Notes: generated from the sequence alone by a model not told the origin. A stretch of DNA of 64,000 nt from CAVPUA01 sp963708805 (GCA_963708805.1 CAVPUA010000001.1:434001-498000); one strand, 5' to 3'; shown: positions 8,769-18,902, counted from the first letter of the stretch. Program-made: numbers and translations.

Positions 8769-9937
8769 CGCAGTCCCCGCCCGAGGACGACGGCGCCCGT
8801 GCACGACAAGATGTTGCCCGAGCCGACGGCGAGCGCGACCTCACAGTCGGGGACCTGCGCGGCGCCGGCGTCGTGACGCAGTTGCCGCACCGCTTCGATG
8901 AGCAGGAAGATCCCGCGCATGCCCGGGTGGCAGGAACTCAGGCCGCCACCGTCGGTGTTCAGGGGCAATCGCCCGCCGGGCCGCAGCCGGCCGTCGGCGA
9001 CGAACGGGCCTCCTTCGCCCTTCGCGCAGAAGCCGAGATCTTCCAGGAGCATCAATGCGGTGATCGTGAAGCTGTCATAGAGCTGAACCGTGTCGACGTC
9101 ATCGACCGTGACCCCTGCCCGGGCCAGCGCCTCCGGTCCGCAGACGGCCGCGCTCGAGCGGGTGAAGTCGCCGAACTGGCTGATGTTCCAGTGACTCTGT
9201 GCCGCGGCCGCGCCCAGGACCGGCACCGGGACGCGGCGCAGGTCGGCCGCGCGTTCGGCCGTCGTGATGATGATCGCCCCGCCGCCGTCAGTGATGGCGC
9301 AGCAGTCCAGGACGTGGAGCGGGTCGGCGATCATCCGCGAGGCGATCACGTCATCGACGGTGATCGGGTCTCGGTAGCGAGCGGAAGGATTGTGCTGGGC
9401 ATGGGCCCGGACGGCCACCGAGATCTCGGCGAGCTGCTCGGAGGTCGTGCCGAAGGAAGCCATGTGGCGCTGGGCAATCATGGCGTAGGAGCCGACGAGC
9501 ACACTGCCGTACGGCGCCTCGAACTGCGCAGGGCCACCGACGGCCTCGCCGGCGACCCGGAACGCTCGGGTGCCCAGTGTACGGCCCTGGCGGCTGAGAA
9601 GATCGGAACCGTAGGTCATCAGCACGGCGTCGCACATGCCGGCGCGGATCGCGGCCACCGCATGCTGCGTGCCGAACTCGAACGCTGACCCGCCGGTCAT
9701 GGTCCCGTCGATCCAGCGATGATCGATCCCGAGATACTCCGCCATCGTCACAGCCGAGTCGATGGCGGGCACCGAACTTCCGGCGCAGAAATAGCCATCG
9801 ATGTCACCCAGCGCCAGCCCGGCGTCGTCCAGGGCTCGGCGCATCGCCAGCGCGTGGTGCTGGGCGTCGTCGAGATCGGGCGCGATGGGATAGTCGCTGA
9901 GACCGATCCCCACGACGACCGGGGTCCGGTCAGCCAC
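8765..9937 (-). CDS. Thiolase-fold protein of the lipid-transfer/Ltp2 aldolase type
   Basis: A 390-residue thiolase fold. The usual N-terminal nucleophilic Cys is absent: the loop reads 'GTMTGGSAFEFG', with no Cys near residue 82. The C-terminal region 'NTDGGGLSSCHPGMRG' is intact. Loss of this Cys with a DUF35 partner next door is the pattern of Ltp2, which carries out retro-aldol cleavage in steroid side-chain breakdown instead of thiolysis. The GTG start at 9937 lies 26 bases after the monooxygenase stop. The aldolase role is inference; the missing Cys is seen directly. Confidence 0.82.
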   Translation of the reverse strand: MADRTPVVVGIGLSDYPIAPDLDDAQHHALAMRRALDDAGLALGDIDGYFCAGSSVPAIDSAVTMAEYLGIDHRWIDGTMTGGSAFEFGTQHAVAAIRAGMCDAVLMTYGSDLLSRQGRTLGTRAFRVAGEAVGGPAQFEAPYGSVLVGSYAMIAQRHMASFGTTSEQLAEISVAVRAHAQHNPSARYRDPITVDDVIASRMIADPLHVLDCCAITDGGGAIIITTAERAADLRRVPVPVLGAAAAQSHWNISQFGDFTRSSAAVCGPEALARAGVTVDDVDTVQLYDSFTITALMLLEDLGFCAKGEGGPFVADGRLRPGGRLPLNTDGGGLSSCHPGMRGIFLLIEAVRQLRHDAGAAQVPDCEVALAVGSGNILSCTGAVVLGRGLR

Positions 9938-9963
9938 CGCGGCCCCGCCTCAGGTCGCCGGCC

Positions 9964-11745
9964 TCATCCCGTCGTGAGACCGGCAAACGCCTGCTCCTCC
10001 CGCCAGCTGCGGAGGGTGTCGTAGAACATCACGGACCCGCCCAGGTACAGCGTGCCCTTGCGGTGCACGCTGTCCAGCTTCCCTTCGTTGTTCCAGAACC
10101 CCGGCGTGCAGTTGCGCTGGAACTCGATCAACGCGTCGGGGATGAGCGAGTTGATCGTCTGAACCCATCCCGCCTCGGCTTCGGGGGTCGCCTCCAGCCG
10201 TCGGACGTTCCGGGCGCGGGCCTGGCTGATGATGTAGGCGATGTGCTGGCTGATCTCGAGGGCACTGGTCGCATAGTTCGGGGGACCGGCGGTCTGTGTC
10301 GTCGAGTGCAGGAAGAGATTCGGAAAGTTGTGAACGTGGATGCCGTGGTAGGTGCGCATCCCGTCCTTCCAGTGCTCAGCCAGCCGGATCCCGTCCCGGC
10401 CGACCAGATCGACGCCCCACGACTTGAGCGGGCCGCGGCTGGTGTCGAATCCGGTCGCAAGCACGAGGCAGTCGAGCTCGTACTCCTCGCCCGCCACGAC
10501 GACCGCGTTTCCGACCACCTTCTCCGGACCGACACCGGCCGTATCGACCAGCGTCACGTTCGGGCGGTTGAACGACTGCAGGTATTCGTCGTGGAAGGAC
10601 GGCCGTTTACACAACATCCGGAAGTAGGGCATCAGCTTGGCCGCGGTGTCGGGATCTTTCACGATGCTGGCGACTCGATCGCGGACGGCGTCCATCGCGG
10701 CCAGATCGTCGAGCTCGGCCTTCTGGCGTTGCTCGGGGCCGCCGAACAGACCGGCCCCATGACTGGCCATGACGGGAAAGACAATCTCGGTCCAGCCGTC
10801 GCGGATCGGATCGGGTTCGTCGAGGCGCGAGTTGCCACGCCGGTTGAACGCGTCCATGCGCGCTTGCTGCCAGCCCGGTTGCAGACTCTTCGCCCACTCC
10901 GGGTCGGTGGGCTCGTTGTTGCGCGGCAGGATCACCGTGGGCGTCCGCTGGAAGACGGTGAGATGACGGGCCGCCTCAGCGAGCGGAGTCACGATCTGCA
11001 ATCCGGACGCGCCGGTGCCGAGGACGCCGACCCGCTTGTCGGCCAGGTTCGGCAGTCCGCCACCGTCGCGACCCGGCGCGCCGCCGGTATAGGCGTAGTC
11101 CCAACGGCTGGAGTGGAACAGCTTGCCCTTGAAGTCCGCCAGCCCGGGGATGCCGGGCAACTTCGGCCGTTGCAGGAATCCACCGGCGATCACGACGAAC
11201 TGGGTCCGGACCGCATCACCGCGATCGGTGAGGATCGTCCACTTCTCGTCGACATCGTTCCAGGCGAGTTCGACGACATCGGTCTGGAAGAGCGCCTCGT
11301 CGTACAAGCCGTACTTTCGCGCGATCGATCGGCAGTGCTCGAAGATCTCGGGCTGGTAGACGTACTTCATGCTCGGGATGTAGTCCATGTCCTCGAGCAG
11401 CGGCAGGTAAATGTGTGACTCGACGTCGCATTGTGCGGCCGGATAGCGGTTCCAGTACCACGTGCCTCCGACGTCACCCGCGCGGTCGATGAGTCGCACG
11501 CGTTCGACACCGGCCTTGCGCAGCAGCGCGGCGCACGTCAGTCCCGACAGGCCGGCGCCGATGACAACGACGTCGACCTCGTCGCGACGCGCGCTGCGTT
11601 CGGTCCGCTCGGTCCAGGGATCGTCGACCACGTCGAGGAACTCGTATTGCCCCGGACCGTCCTGCCGAAGGCGACGAGCCCGCTCCATCGCGTAGCGATC
11701 GCGCACGATCTCCAGGTGTGTCGAATCAACCATCGACGGGCTCAA
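9964..11745 (-). CDS. Flavin-binding monooxygenase, Baeyer-Villiger type
   Basis: A 593-residue flavoprotein. An FAD-binding Rossmann motif 'VVIGAGLSGLTCA' lies near residue 61, and an NADPH-binding motif 'GVLGTGASGLQ' near 238. Between them the class I Baeyer-Villiger fingerprint FxGxxxHxxxW appears as 'FKGKLFHSSRW' near 207. An N-terminal extension of about 55 residues is common in steroid- and cyclic-ketone-acting members. It should insert oxygen beside a ketone to give an ester or lactone, using NADPH and O2. First gene of a four-gene run (with thiolase, DUF35, DoxX) behind the operator at 11801. ATG 11745 or 11733 could be the start. Confidence 0.9.
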   Translation of the reverse strand: MSPSMVDSTHLEIVRDRYAMERARRLRQDGPGQYEFLDVVDDPWTERTERSARRDEVDVVVIGAGLSGLTCAALLRKAGVERVRLIDRAGDVGGTWYWNRYPAAQCDVESHIYLPLLEDMDYIPSMKYVYQPEIFEHCRSIARKYGLYDEALFQTDVVELAWNDVDEKWTILTDRGDAVRTQFVVIAGGFLQRPKLPGIPGLADFKGKLFHSSRWDYAYTGGAPGRDGGGLPNLADKRVGVLGTGASGLQIVTPLAEAARHLTVFQRTPTVILPRNNEPTDPEWAKSLQPGWQQARMDAFNRRGNSRLDEPDPIRDGWTEIVFPVMASHGAGLFGGPEQRQKAELDDLAAMDAVRDRVASIVKDPDTAAKLMPYFRMLCKRPSFHDEYLQSFNRPNVTLVDTAGVGPEKVVGNAVVVAGEEYELDCLVLATGFDTSRGPLKSWGVDLVGRDGIRLAEHWKDGMRTYHGIHVHNFPNLFLHSTTQTAGPPNYATSALEISQHIAYIISQARARNVRRLEATPEAEAGWVQTINSLIPDALIEFQRNCTPGFWNNEGKLDSVHRKGTLYLGGSVMFYDTLRSWREEQAFAGLTTG

Positions 11746-11800
11746 CCCTTCTTGCTCGCACTCAGGCTGGCGGCTCGCTCGTCACCAACGCCTTCGTAAG

Positions 11801-11812
11801 TTGTCCGTACAT
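11801..11812. promoter_or_regulatory. Palindromic operator copy 4 (TTGTCCGTACAT)
   Basis: Eleven of 12 bases fit the motif. It sits 55 bases upstream of the reverse-strand monooxygenase start, in the only intergenic gap serving that operon. Confidence 0.65.
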
Positions 11813-11846
11813 ATTAGCACGCGGCCATTGACCGCAGTTCGGCCGT

Positions 11847-12966
11847 TTACAGGGCGAAGCTGATGATTCCGCGGATGTTCTTGCCGGTCAGCATGTCCTC
11901 GTAGCCTTGGTTGACCTCGTCAAGGGTGTATCTGCGGGTGATGAGTTCGTCCAACTTCAGTCGACCCGTTCGATAGAGCTCCATCAGCAGCGGGACGTCG
12001 CTCAGAACCTGACAGGATCCGAACAACGCGCCGTAGATGGTCTTCTCTAAGCCGATCGTCATGACCGCACTCGCGACGATCTGCTTCTGCCGGGCGTTCC
12101 CCACCGAGGTGACCGTGACCTGCCCGCCCTTGCCGACGATGCCCAATGCCTGCTCAAAGACCGACTCGGTAAGGACGCCGACCGTGATGATCGCGTGGTC
12201 GGCCAACTGACCGTAGGTCGCATCGACGACGAACTCGTTCGCGGCTTCGTGGGTGGCGAAGCTGTGCGTCGCCCCGAAGCGAAAGAGCGCTGGCCCGGCG
12301 GGCGGGCTCGGGATCGACCACGACCACCCGGCTCGCACCGGCCAGCGCGGCGCCTTGGACGGCGTTGGTCCCCACTCCACCCGCGCCGTAGATCACCACC
12401 GTGTCGCCGGGTGCCACCTTGGCCGCGCGAACGGCCGAACCCCAACCGGTCGGTACACCGCAACTGAGCAGCGCGGCGACGTCGAATCCGATGTCATCGG
12501 GCAACTTGATCACCGAGTATTCGGACACGACCATCTTCTCGGCGAACGTTCCCAGCGCACAGAAGCCGCCCAGTTCGGTCTCCCCGGAATGCAGCCGGAA
12601 GCTGCCGTCGAGCATCATCCCCGTGCCCGCGTGCAAACCCTTGTCGCACAGGTTCTGCTTGCCGTTGGAGCAGTACCGGCATTGCCCACAGGCGGGGACG
12701 AAGATCGCGACGACGCGATCGCCGACCGCGACCCGCTCCACCTTGGGGCCGATCTTCTCGACCACGCCAGCGCCTTCATGACCGCCGACGATCGGGTAGC
12801 GCATCGGAGTGTCACCCGTCCGGATGTGATCGTCGGAATGGCACATCCCGGCGGCTTCCAGCCGCACGACGATCTCATGGTCGCGGGGATCGTCGAAGCA
12901 CAGCTCGGTGATTTCCCAACTCTTGCCGGCACCCCAGATGACGGCGGCGCGGGTCAGATTCGTCAT
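11847..12966 (-). pseudogene. Zinc-dependent alcohol dehydrogenase, NDMA-dependent type (one frameshift)
   Basis: Together the two reading frames give a full-length medium-chain alcohol dehydrogenase of about 372 residues. The N-terminal frame (12966 to about 12285) has catalytic zinc ligands in 'GMCHSDDH' and 'GGHEGAG', the structural zinc Cys set 'CGQCRYCSNGKQNLC', and the NAD loop 'YGAGGVGTNAVQG'. The C-terminal frame resumes at 'RFGATHSFATHEAANE'. Removing one base of the AAA run at 12282-12284 (plus strand) rejoins the frames. The 'ALLSCGVPTGWGSAV' motif is typical of actinobacterial NDMA-dependent enzymes, a family associated with the redox cofactor mycofactocin. It follows an aldehyde dehydrogenase by 51 bases. 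Confidence 0.8.
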
Positions 12967-13017
12967 GAGCGGTCCTTCGGTGGTGGCCGTCGCGAGGCGG
13001 TCGGCCGGTGAGCAGGG

Positions 13018-14511
13018 CTACGTCGACGGCACGTCCTCGAGGATCATCGTCTTCGTTTCCAGATACGGGCGCAGACCTTCGACGCCACCTTCGCGACCGA
13101 CACCAGACTGCTTGTATCCGCCGAACGCGATGCCGAAGTCGCTGCGGAAGGCGTTGTGTCCGACGGTTCCGGACCGGAGTCGGCGGCCGACCGAACGGGC
13201 CCGGTCGACGTCAGGTGTGAAAACCGAGGCGTTGAGGCCGTAGATGGTGTCGTTCGCCTTGTGAATCGCGTCCTCCTCGTCAGCCGCGGCGATGACGCTC
13301 AGGACGGGCCCGAAGATTTCTTCCTGCGCGATGACGGAGTTGTTGTCGACGTTGGCGAAGATGGTCGGCTCGATGTAGTAGCCCCGTTCGAGGTGACTCG
13401 GCCGCTTGCCTCCGGTCACCAGAACCGCGCCGTCCGCCACGCCCTTCGCGATGTAGCCCTCGACCCGGTCGCGCTGCCGGCCCATGGCCAGCGGACCCAT
13501 CTGGGTCGCGGCCTCGAAAGGATCACCCAGCGTGATCTGGCTGAACGACGCGGCGAGCGCCTCCACCAACTCGTCGTGGCGTGAGCGGCTCACGATGATT
13601 CGCGTCAGCGATGCGCACACCTGGCCGCTGAGGGTGCACTCGGCCCCGGCCAGCGTCGCGGCCGCCGTCGCGACGTCCGTGTCGTCGAGAACCACGGCCG
13701 CGGATTTGCCGCCCAGTTCGAGGGTGTAGCGCGCGATCCGTTGGCCGCAGAGTGACGCGATCCGACGGCCGGCGGCCGTCGAGCCGGTGAACGAGATCTT
13801 GTCGACCTTCGGAGAAGTCACCAGCAGTTCGGAGACCTCGCGGTCCGCGGTGAGCACGTTGAGCACGCCGGGCGGCAAGCCGATCGCCGCGGCGATCTCG
13901 GCCATCACATAGGCCTCGCCGGGCGCTTCGGGCGAGGCTTTCAACACCACCGTGCACCCGGCCAGCAACGCCGGCGCGATCTTGTAGGCCATCAGCGAAA
14001 GCGGCGCATTCCACGGAATGATCGCGCCGATCACTCCCACCGGCTCACGTATCAGGAGCCCGAACTTTCCGCCGACGGTCGGATCGACGCGCTCCTCGAA
14101 CGGAAAGGTCTCGGCCAATCCCGCGTAGTAGTCGAAGGCGGCGCCGGCGCTTCGGCCGGCGAACTGCGACAACCGGTAAAGGATTCCGGATTGTCGGGGC
14201 CAGATCTCGGCCAGGTCATCGCCGCGCTGGCGTAGGCCGTCGGCGATGGCCCGCAGATAGTCGGCGCGCTCAGCGACTGTGAGGGCTGGCCACGGTCCAC
14301 CGTCGAAGGCGGCCCGCGCCGATTCGATCGCGCGATGCATGTCGTCGGGCCCGGCTGCCGCCGCCTGGAAGAAGAGCTCCTCGGAGGCCGGGTTGATGAC
14401 GTCGAAGAGTTGCCGCGTCAGCGGCTGGACCCAGTCGCCGCCTATGTAGAACTGATCTGGCCGCGCTATCGGTGCGCGGACGGCTGGAGTTGCTGGCATG
14501 ACGCTCCTCAT
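13018..14511 (-). CDS. NAD(P)-dependent aldehyde dehydrogenase
   Basis: A 497-residue member of the aldehyde dehydrogenase superfamily. The general-base Glu is in 'LELGGKSAAVVL' near residue 266 and the catalytic Cys in 'GQVCASLTR' near 300. The entrance motif 'GVIGAIIPWNAPL' near 150 and the late 'EEIFGPVLSVI' are also present. It oxidises an aldehyde to the acid. Lying just upstream of the alcohol dehydrogenase in the same direction, it makes a two-step alcohol-to-acid module that can feed CoA activation. Start ATG 14511, with an alternative Met four codons in. Confidence 0.92.
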   Translation of the reverse strand: MRSVMPATPAVRAPIARPDQFYIGGDWVQPLTRQLFDVINPASEELFFQAAAAGPDDMHRAIESARAAFDGGPWPALTVAERADYLRAIADGLRQRGDDLAEIWPRQSGILYRLSQFAGRSAGAAFDYYAGLAETFPFEERVDPTVGGKFGLLIREPVGVIGAIIPWNAPLSLMAYKIAPALLAGCTVVLKASPEAPGEAYVMAEIAAAIGLPPGVLNVLTADREVSELLVTSPKVDKISFTGSTAAGRRIASLCGQRIARYTLELGGKSAAVVLDDTDVATAAATLAGAECTLSGQVCASLTRIIVSRSRHDELVEALAASFSQITLGDPFEAATQMGPLAMGRQRDRVEGYIAKGVADGAVLVTGGKRPSHLERGYYIEPTIFANVDNNSVIAQEEIFGPVLSVIAAADEEDAIHKANDTIYGLNASVFTPDVDRARSVGRRLRSGTVGHNAFRSDFGIAFGGYKQSGVGREGGVEGLRPYLETKTMILEDVPST

Positions 14512-14559
14512 CAGTTCCGGTTGCGATCGGCTTCATGTGTGATCCGTGGCGCCTCGGGC

Positions 14560-15826
14560 TCAGCCGACTCGGTAGTTCCAGTTTCGGGAATCCCGCAGGA
14601 CCTGCGAGAACGGCTTGCCCGAGTCGAAGCTCGGCTCACGGGGCAAGCCCAGGACCCGCTCACCGATCCCATTGCGCTGCATCTCGTTCGTTCCGCCGGC
14701 GATCGAGGTCATGCGACAGTTCAGGAAGTTGGTCGACGATCAGCTCCGCGTCCGATCGCGTATCCGGCCAGGCCAGCCGCGCTGGGGCCGGCGACATCCA
14801 ACGCCAACCGGGCGCGGATCGGCGCGAACGTGTCCCGACGCGAGCTTGCTGTACGCGGCGATGGCCGGCTGGGGATCGTCGGAGGACTGCAGCAGGGCGG
14901 CCACGCGCCGGCCGAGCTGATATTGCGCGTAGTCGTTGATGTGGGCCTGGGCGATCGCCTGGCGAACGACCGGGTCGTCCGGTCGGCCGTTTCGTCGCGC
15001 CATGGCAACCAGGTCCGGGGCCAGCTCGTGCGGCTCGATCGGTCTGGCCGCCGGACTCGCCGGCACCGCGCTCGAACACCAGCATCGTCTGGGTGACCGT
15101 CCAGCCCTGGTCGACGTCGCCGATGACGTTCGTCGTCGGACACGACGACATCGTCGAGGAACTCCTGGCAGAACCCGGTGCCGCCGTTGATCTGCTTGAT
15201 CGGACGGACCTCGACCCCTGGCGCGGTGGTCGACACGGCAAACCAGGTCAGCCCCTGATGCTTGGGCACGTCCCAGTTCGGTCCGGGCCAGGCACATGGC
15301 GTAGTCGGCGTGATTGCCGCCCGTTGTCCAGATCTTCGAGCCGTTCAAGATCCACCGGTCACCGTCGCGGACCGCCGAGGTCCGCATACCGGCCAGGTCG
15401 GATCCGGCATCCGGTTCGGAGTAGAACTGGCACCACAGTTCCTCTCCGGCCAGCATCTGCGGGATGTGGTGCCGCAAGAACGGCGTGGGCGCGTGCGCGA
15501 GCAGCGACTGGCCGATCGGGCCGAAGGTGACCCATCCCGCACCGCCGAAGTTCGGTGTGACGAAGTCCTTCGCCTCCTGACGGAAGGCCAGATCGTGGGC
15601 AGCGGTCAGTCCACGGCCACCGTATTCGACCGGGTAGGTGATCCCGGCGAACCCGGCGTCGAACAGTGTGCGCTGGAGAATCCGCGCTTGCGCGATCTCC
15701 TCCGACCGTCTTGTCCTCCGAACCCAGTGCGTTGATCTCGCTGGCCGGGCGCGGCTCGAGGTTGGCCTGGATCCACGCACGCGCCTGCTCGCGGAACTCG
15801 TTGACGTCATCGTCGCCGTGGGTCAT
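14560..15826 (-). pseudogene. Acyl-CoA dehydrogenase, heavily frameshifted (about six indels)
   Basis: All three minus frames contribute consecutive pieces of one acyl-CoA dehydrogenase of about 415 residues. The start is 'MTHGDDDVNEFREQARAW'; then 'GITYPVEYGGRGL', 'WCQFYSEPDAGSDLAGM' (flavin/substrate loop), 'PKHQGLTWFAV', 'VDQGWTVTQTMLVFERG', 'AQYQLGRRVAALLQ' and finally 'SIAGGTNEMQRN' with 'GERVLGLPREPSFD' before a stop at 14560. Five of the steps fit one extra base and one fits a missing base. It is the large-type partner of the shorter ACAD at 15841, 14 bases away, as in heteromeric steroid-type dehydrogenases. It may be intact in the organism. Confidence 0.8.
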
Positions 15827-15840
15827 GGCGTCGTCCTCTC

Positions 15841-16953
15841 TCATTGCAGTCCGGACAGTTGGCACAGGTGCTCGCGATGCCAGCTCGGGTCGCCGAACGC
15901 CGCGCCGTCGGCCGCGATGCGCCGCAGGTATAGGTGCTGGTCGTGCTCCCAGGTGAAGCCGATGCCGCCGAAGACCTGGAAGCAGTGCTGAGCGAGCTCC
16001 TGGCCGTGCTCGCTGACGAACGCCTTGGCGATGCTCGCGGCGTTTACGCCGTATTCCTCCCGCGCGCCGAGGCTGGCGGCCGCCGCCGAGACCAGCGCCT
16101 TGCTCATCTCCAGGTACATGCTCGTGTCGGCGAGCAGATGCTTGATCGCCTGGTACGAGCCGATGGGGCGCCCGAAGGTCACGCGGTCCTTCGCGTACTG
16201 CACGGCCAGCTCGAGGTCGCGATCCATCGCTCCGACGGTCTCGGCGGCGGTCAGCGTCGCCGCGATCGCCAACTGCTCATCGACCAACGTCTCGGCCCGG
16301 GCTGCGTCGACGACGTCAGCCGGAGCGGCGAGGACGTTGGTGAACTCGACGTTCGCATACTGCCGGCACAGATCGAGCGACTCCAGCGCGGTGATGGTCA
16401 GGCCCGGGCTGGTCGCGGGTAGGAGGAACTGGCGGCGCCCCGGAGCGCTCTCCGTGACCAGCAACCAGCTCGCGGCCTCGGCCTCGACCACGAAGCTCGC
16501 CGATCCGTTGAGCTCGTAGCCCCGGCTCGTGCCCGTCGCGATCAGTGAGCCGCCACCCGGTCCGTAGACCTCGGGGACCACCCACGCGGCTGACTCCTCA
16601 CCGGACATCAGCACGGTCAGGACTTTGGTCTGATCGGCGCTCGCGGTCTCGGCGAGTGCGTAAGCCACCGTGTTGGTCGCGACGAAGTTTCCCGGCTGGA
16701 GCAACCGACCGCGCTGATAGGCGATGAGAGCGGCGTCGAGCAGGCCGTTGCCCGATATATTTCCCCCTCCGAGCCGCTCCGGAACCAGCATCGAGAACCA
16801 ACCGAGGTCGGCCGCCCGCCGCGAGTAGTCGAGCGCGTGTTGGCGGTCGCGGTGCGCGCCTGCCCGCAGGGCCGACAGCGGGCAGGCCTGCTCGATGAAC
16901 CGAACCGACGAATCGAGGAGCGCGCGTTGTTCTCGGGTGACGTCTCGATCCAT
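15841..16953 (-). CDS. Acyl-CoA dehydrogenase, short 'beta'-type subunit
   Basis: A 370-residue ACAD of the short type that pairs with a larger subunit. Features are 'LVPERLGGGNISG' near residue 56, 'LAVQYAKDRVTFGRPIGSYQ' near 247-266 and the ending 'FGGIGFTWEHDQHLYLRR' near 330-347. The canonical middle domain loop 'SEPxAGSD' of full ACADs is missing, replaced by 'EVYGPGGGSLIATG', as in subunits of alpha2-beta2 enzymes such as ChsE1-ChsE2. It probably leads the operon with the ACAD, ALDH and ADH genes downstream. No copy of the window operator is found in its 144-base upstream gap. Confidence 0.87.
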   Translation of the reverse strand: MDRDVTREQRALLDSSVRFIEQACPLSALRAGAHRDRQHALDYSRRAADLGWFSMLVPERLGGGNISGNGLLDAALIAYQRGRLLQPGNFVATNTVAYALAETASADQTKVLTVLMSGEESAAWVVPEVYGPGGGSLIATGTSRGYELNGSASFVVEAEAASWLLVTESAPGRRQFLLPATSPGLTITALESLDLCRQYANVEFTNVLAAPADVVDAARAETLVDEQLAIAATLTAAETVGAMDRDLELAVQYAKDRVTFGRPIGSYQAIKHLLADTSMYLEMSKALVSAAAASLGAREEYGVNAASIAKAFVSEHGQELAQHCFQVFGGIGFTWEHDQHLYLRRIAADGAAFGDPSWHREHLCQLSGLQ

Positions 16954-17097
16954 GCGTATCGACCTTTGCCAGTTGGATGCGTGCGGGGCGACCTACGACG
17001 TGATCGCAGGAACAATAGCTGGTCGATCAAGGGGCTCGCGTATCCATAAGTAAAGAACTAGAATCTGACTCTGGTCAACCTACGTTAAGGGGCTGCG

Positions 17098-18282
17098 ATG
17101 GAACTCGACTACAAGCCGTTCGACGCCGACAACCATTACTACGAGGCGTTGGACGCCTTCACGCGGTACCAGGACAAGTCCATGGCGCGCCGTGGCGTGC
17201 AGATCCTGCGTGACGGCAAGCGGGTGTACGTCGTGGTGGCGGACAAGATCAACCGCTTCATTCCCAACCCAACATTCGACCCGGTCATCGTGCCGGGCGC
17301 CATCGAACTGATCTTCCGTGGCGCGGTTCCGGAGGGAGTCGACCCGGCGACGCTGACCACGGTCGAGCCGATCCACGCCGAGTACCGGGCCAACGACGAG
17401 CGCCTCAAGGTCATGGACCGACAGGGTCTGGCGGGCATCCTCTTGTTCCCGACCTTGGGTGTCGGGGTCGAGCAGAGCCTGCGGCATGATCCCGAGGCGA
17501 CGATGCACTGTCTGAGCGCCTTCAACCGCTGGCTCGAAGAAGACTGGGGCTTCGCCTATCAGAACCGGCTGTTCTCGGCGCCGTTGCTCTCTCTCGCCGA
17601 TCCGGTCAAGGCCCTGGCCGAGGTGACCTCGTTGCTCGATCGGGGGGCGAAGCTGATCCACCTGCGGCCGGCGCCGATTCCGTCCATCGACGGACCCCGT
17701 TCGTTCGGCCACCCGGCCAACGATCCGATCTGGGCCACCCTGGCTGAGGCCGGAGTGCCGGTCGCCTTCCATCTGGGTGACAGCGGATATCTCGCCTACT
17801 CCGCGGCCTGGGGCGGCGCCTCAGAGATGATCGCCTTCAGCAAGAACGATCCGCTCGACCAGATCCTGGTCGACGACCGCCCGATCTACGACTCGATGGC
17901 GTCGATGATCACGCATCAGGTGTTCCACCGTCACCCGACGTTGAAGGTGGCCAGCATCGAGAACGGCTCGGATTGGATCGCGATCCTGGCCAAGCGCTTG
18001 CGGAAGAAGGCCAATCAGGCACCGGCGGCGTTCCCGGATGATCCACTGGACGTGCTTCGCCGCAACGTCTGGGTGTCTCCCTACTACGAAGACGACCTCG
18101 TCAAGCTCGCGGAGACGATTGGCGTCGACAAGATCCTTTTCGGATCGGATTGGCCCCATGGAGAAGGTCTGGCCGAACCGCTGCACTTCACCAAGGAGCT
18201 TTCGGCCTTCTCGGCGGGGGACGTTCGAAACATCATGCGGGACAACCTCATCCGTTACCTCGGCCACGAGCCCGCGCTTTAG
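17098..18282 (+). CDS. Amidohydrolase family 2
   Basis: A 394-residue TIM-barrel hydrolase. Metal-binding residues are in 'FDADNHYYEALDAF' at residues 8-21, a mid-barrel His in 'VAFHLGDSGYLAY' near 222, and the late Asp/His set in 'FGSDWPHGEGLAEP' near 346. It is homologous in layout to the enzymes at 1989 and 18954. AAGGGG precedes the ATG. The 144-base upstream gap has a TAAAGAAC...TAGAAT promoter-like patch but no copy of the palindrome. Its 3' end overlaps the convergent TetR gene by 35 bases. Confidence 0.87.
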   Translation: MELDYKPFDADNHYYEALDAFTRYQDKSMARRGVQILRDGKRVYVVVADKINRFIPNPTFDPVIVPGAIELIFRGAVPEGVDPATLTTVEPIHAEYRANDERLKVMDRQGLAGILLFPTLGVGVEQSLRHDPEATMHCLSAFNRWLEEDWGFAYQNRLFSAPLLSLADPVKALAEVTSLLDRGAKLIHLRPAPIPSIDGPRSFGHPANDPIWATLAEAGVPVAFHLGDSGYLAYSAAWGGASEMIAFSKNDPLDQILVDDRPIYDSMASMITHQVFHRHPTLKVASIENGSDWIAILAKRLRKKANQAPAAFPDDPLDVLRRNVWVSPYYEDDLVKLAETIGVDKILFGSDWPHGEGLAEPLHFTKELSAFSAGDVRNIMRDNLIRYLGHEPAL

Positions 18283-18886
18283 GGTCCTTGGCGCGCGGTT
18301 GGCCGAAGATGAGGGCCGCCGCGTCGTCGACGGCTTCGGTGACCGCCCGCATCGACATCCGGCCGAGCGACCACCGGTGCAGCACGGTGCCGATAACCGA
18401 TCCGGCCATGAGCGCGATCGTCGCGGCGTCGTCCTCATCGGTGTCGGCCAGCAGCCCGACAATGATGCGGTGAAATCGATTGCCGTAATCGCTGAAGACC
18501 GCACGGGCGGCGGGATCGGTCGTGGCCTCGAGAGCTCGCACGAGTTTGTAGAAGTTCGGGTGCCGTGTGTAGGCCCGCACGGCCCGATGAAGCATCGCGC
18601 GCAGCCGCTCCTCGTCGGTCTCGGCGTTGCTGGAGTTGATCCGAACCCGTTGCTCGAACGTCGCGCCCCAGCCCAGCAATGCGTGGGCGTAGAGAAGATC
18701 CTTCGAAGGGAAGTACCGGTAGAGCGTCGCCAGGGCCACGCCGGCCCGCTCGGCGACGTCGCGAATCTGGATCTTCTCGTACTGACGTTCGTCGAGCAGC
18801 GCCACGGCCGCCGCCAGGATGTCGGCCCGCCGCGCCTGCTGAGAGGGTGTCCTGGCTTCGGCCGGCTTGGCCGGCAGTTGCTCCAC
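18248..18886 (-). CDS. TetR-family transcriptional regulator
   Basis: About 212 residues. The N-terminal helix-turn-helix runs 'IQIRDVAERAGVALATLYRY' followed by 'FPSKDLLYAHAL', near residues 38-70, the standard TetR signature; the remainder is the helical ligand-binding domain. I chose GTG 18886 because GGAGG lies 8 bases upstream and the frame before it has no TetR character. It is divergent from the amidohydrolase at 18954 with a 67-base gap, and overlaps the end of the amidohydrolase at 17098. It probably controls one or both of these neighbours in response to a CoA ester or acid (inference). Confidence 0.88.
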   Translation of the reverse strand: MEQLPAKPAEARTPSQQARRADILAAAVALLDERQYEKIQIRDVAERAGVALATLYRYFPSKDLLYAHALLGWGATFEQRVRINSSNAETDEERLRAMLHRAVRAYTRHPNFYKLVRALEATTDPAARAVFSDYGNRFHRIIVGLLADTDEDDAATIALMAGSVIGTVLHRWSLGRMSMRAVTEAVDDAAALIFGQPRAKDPKARARGRGNG

Positions 18887-18902
18887 ATCGCCTCCGAGAG
18901 TC

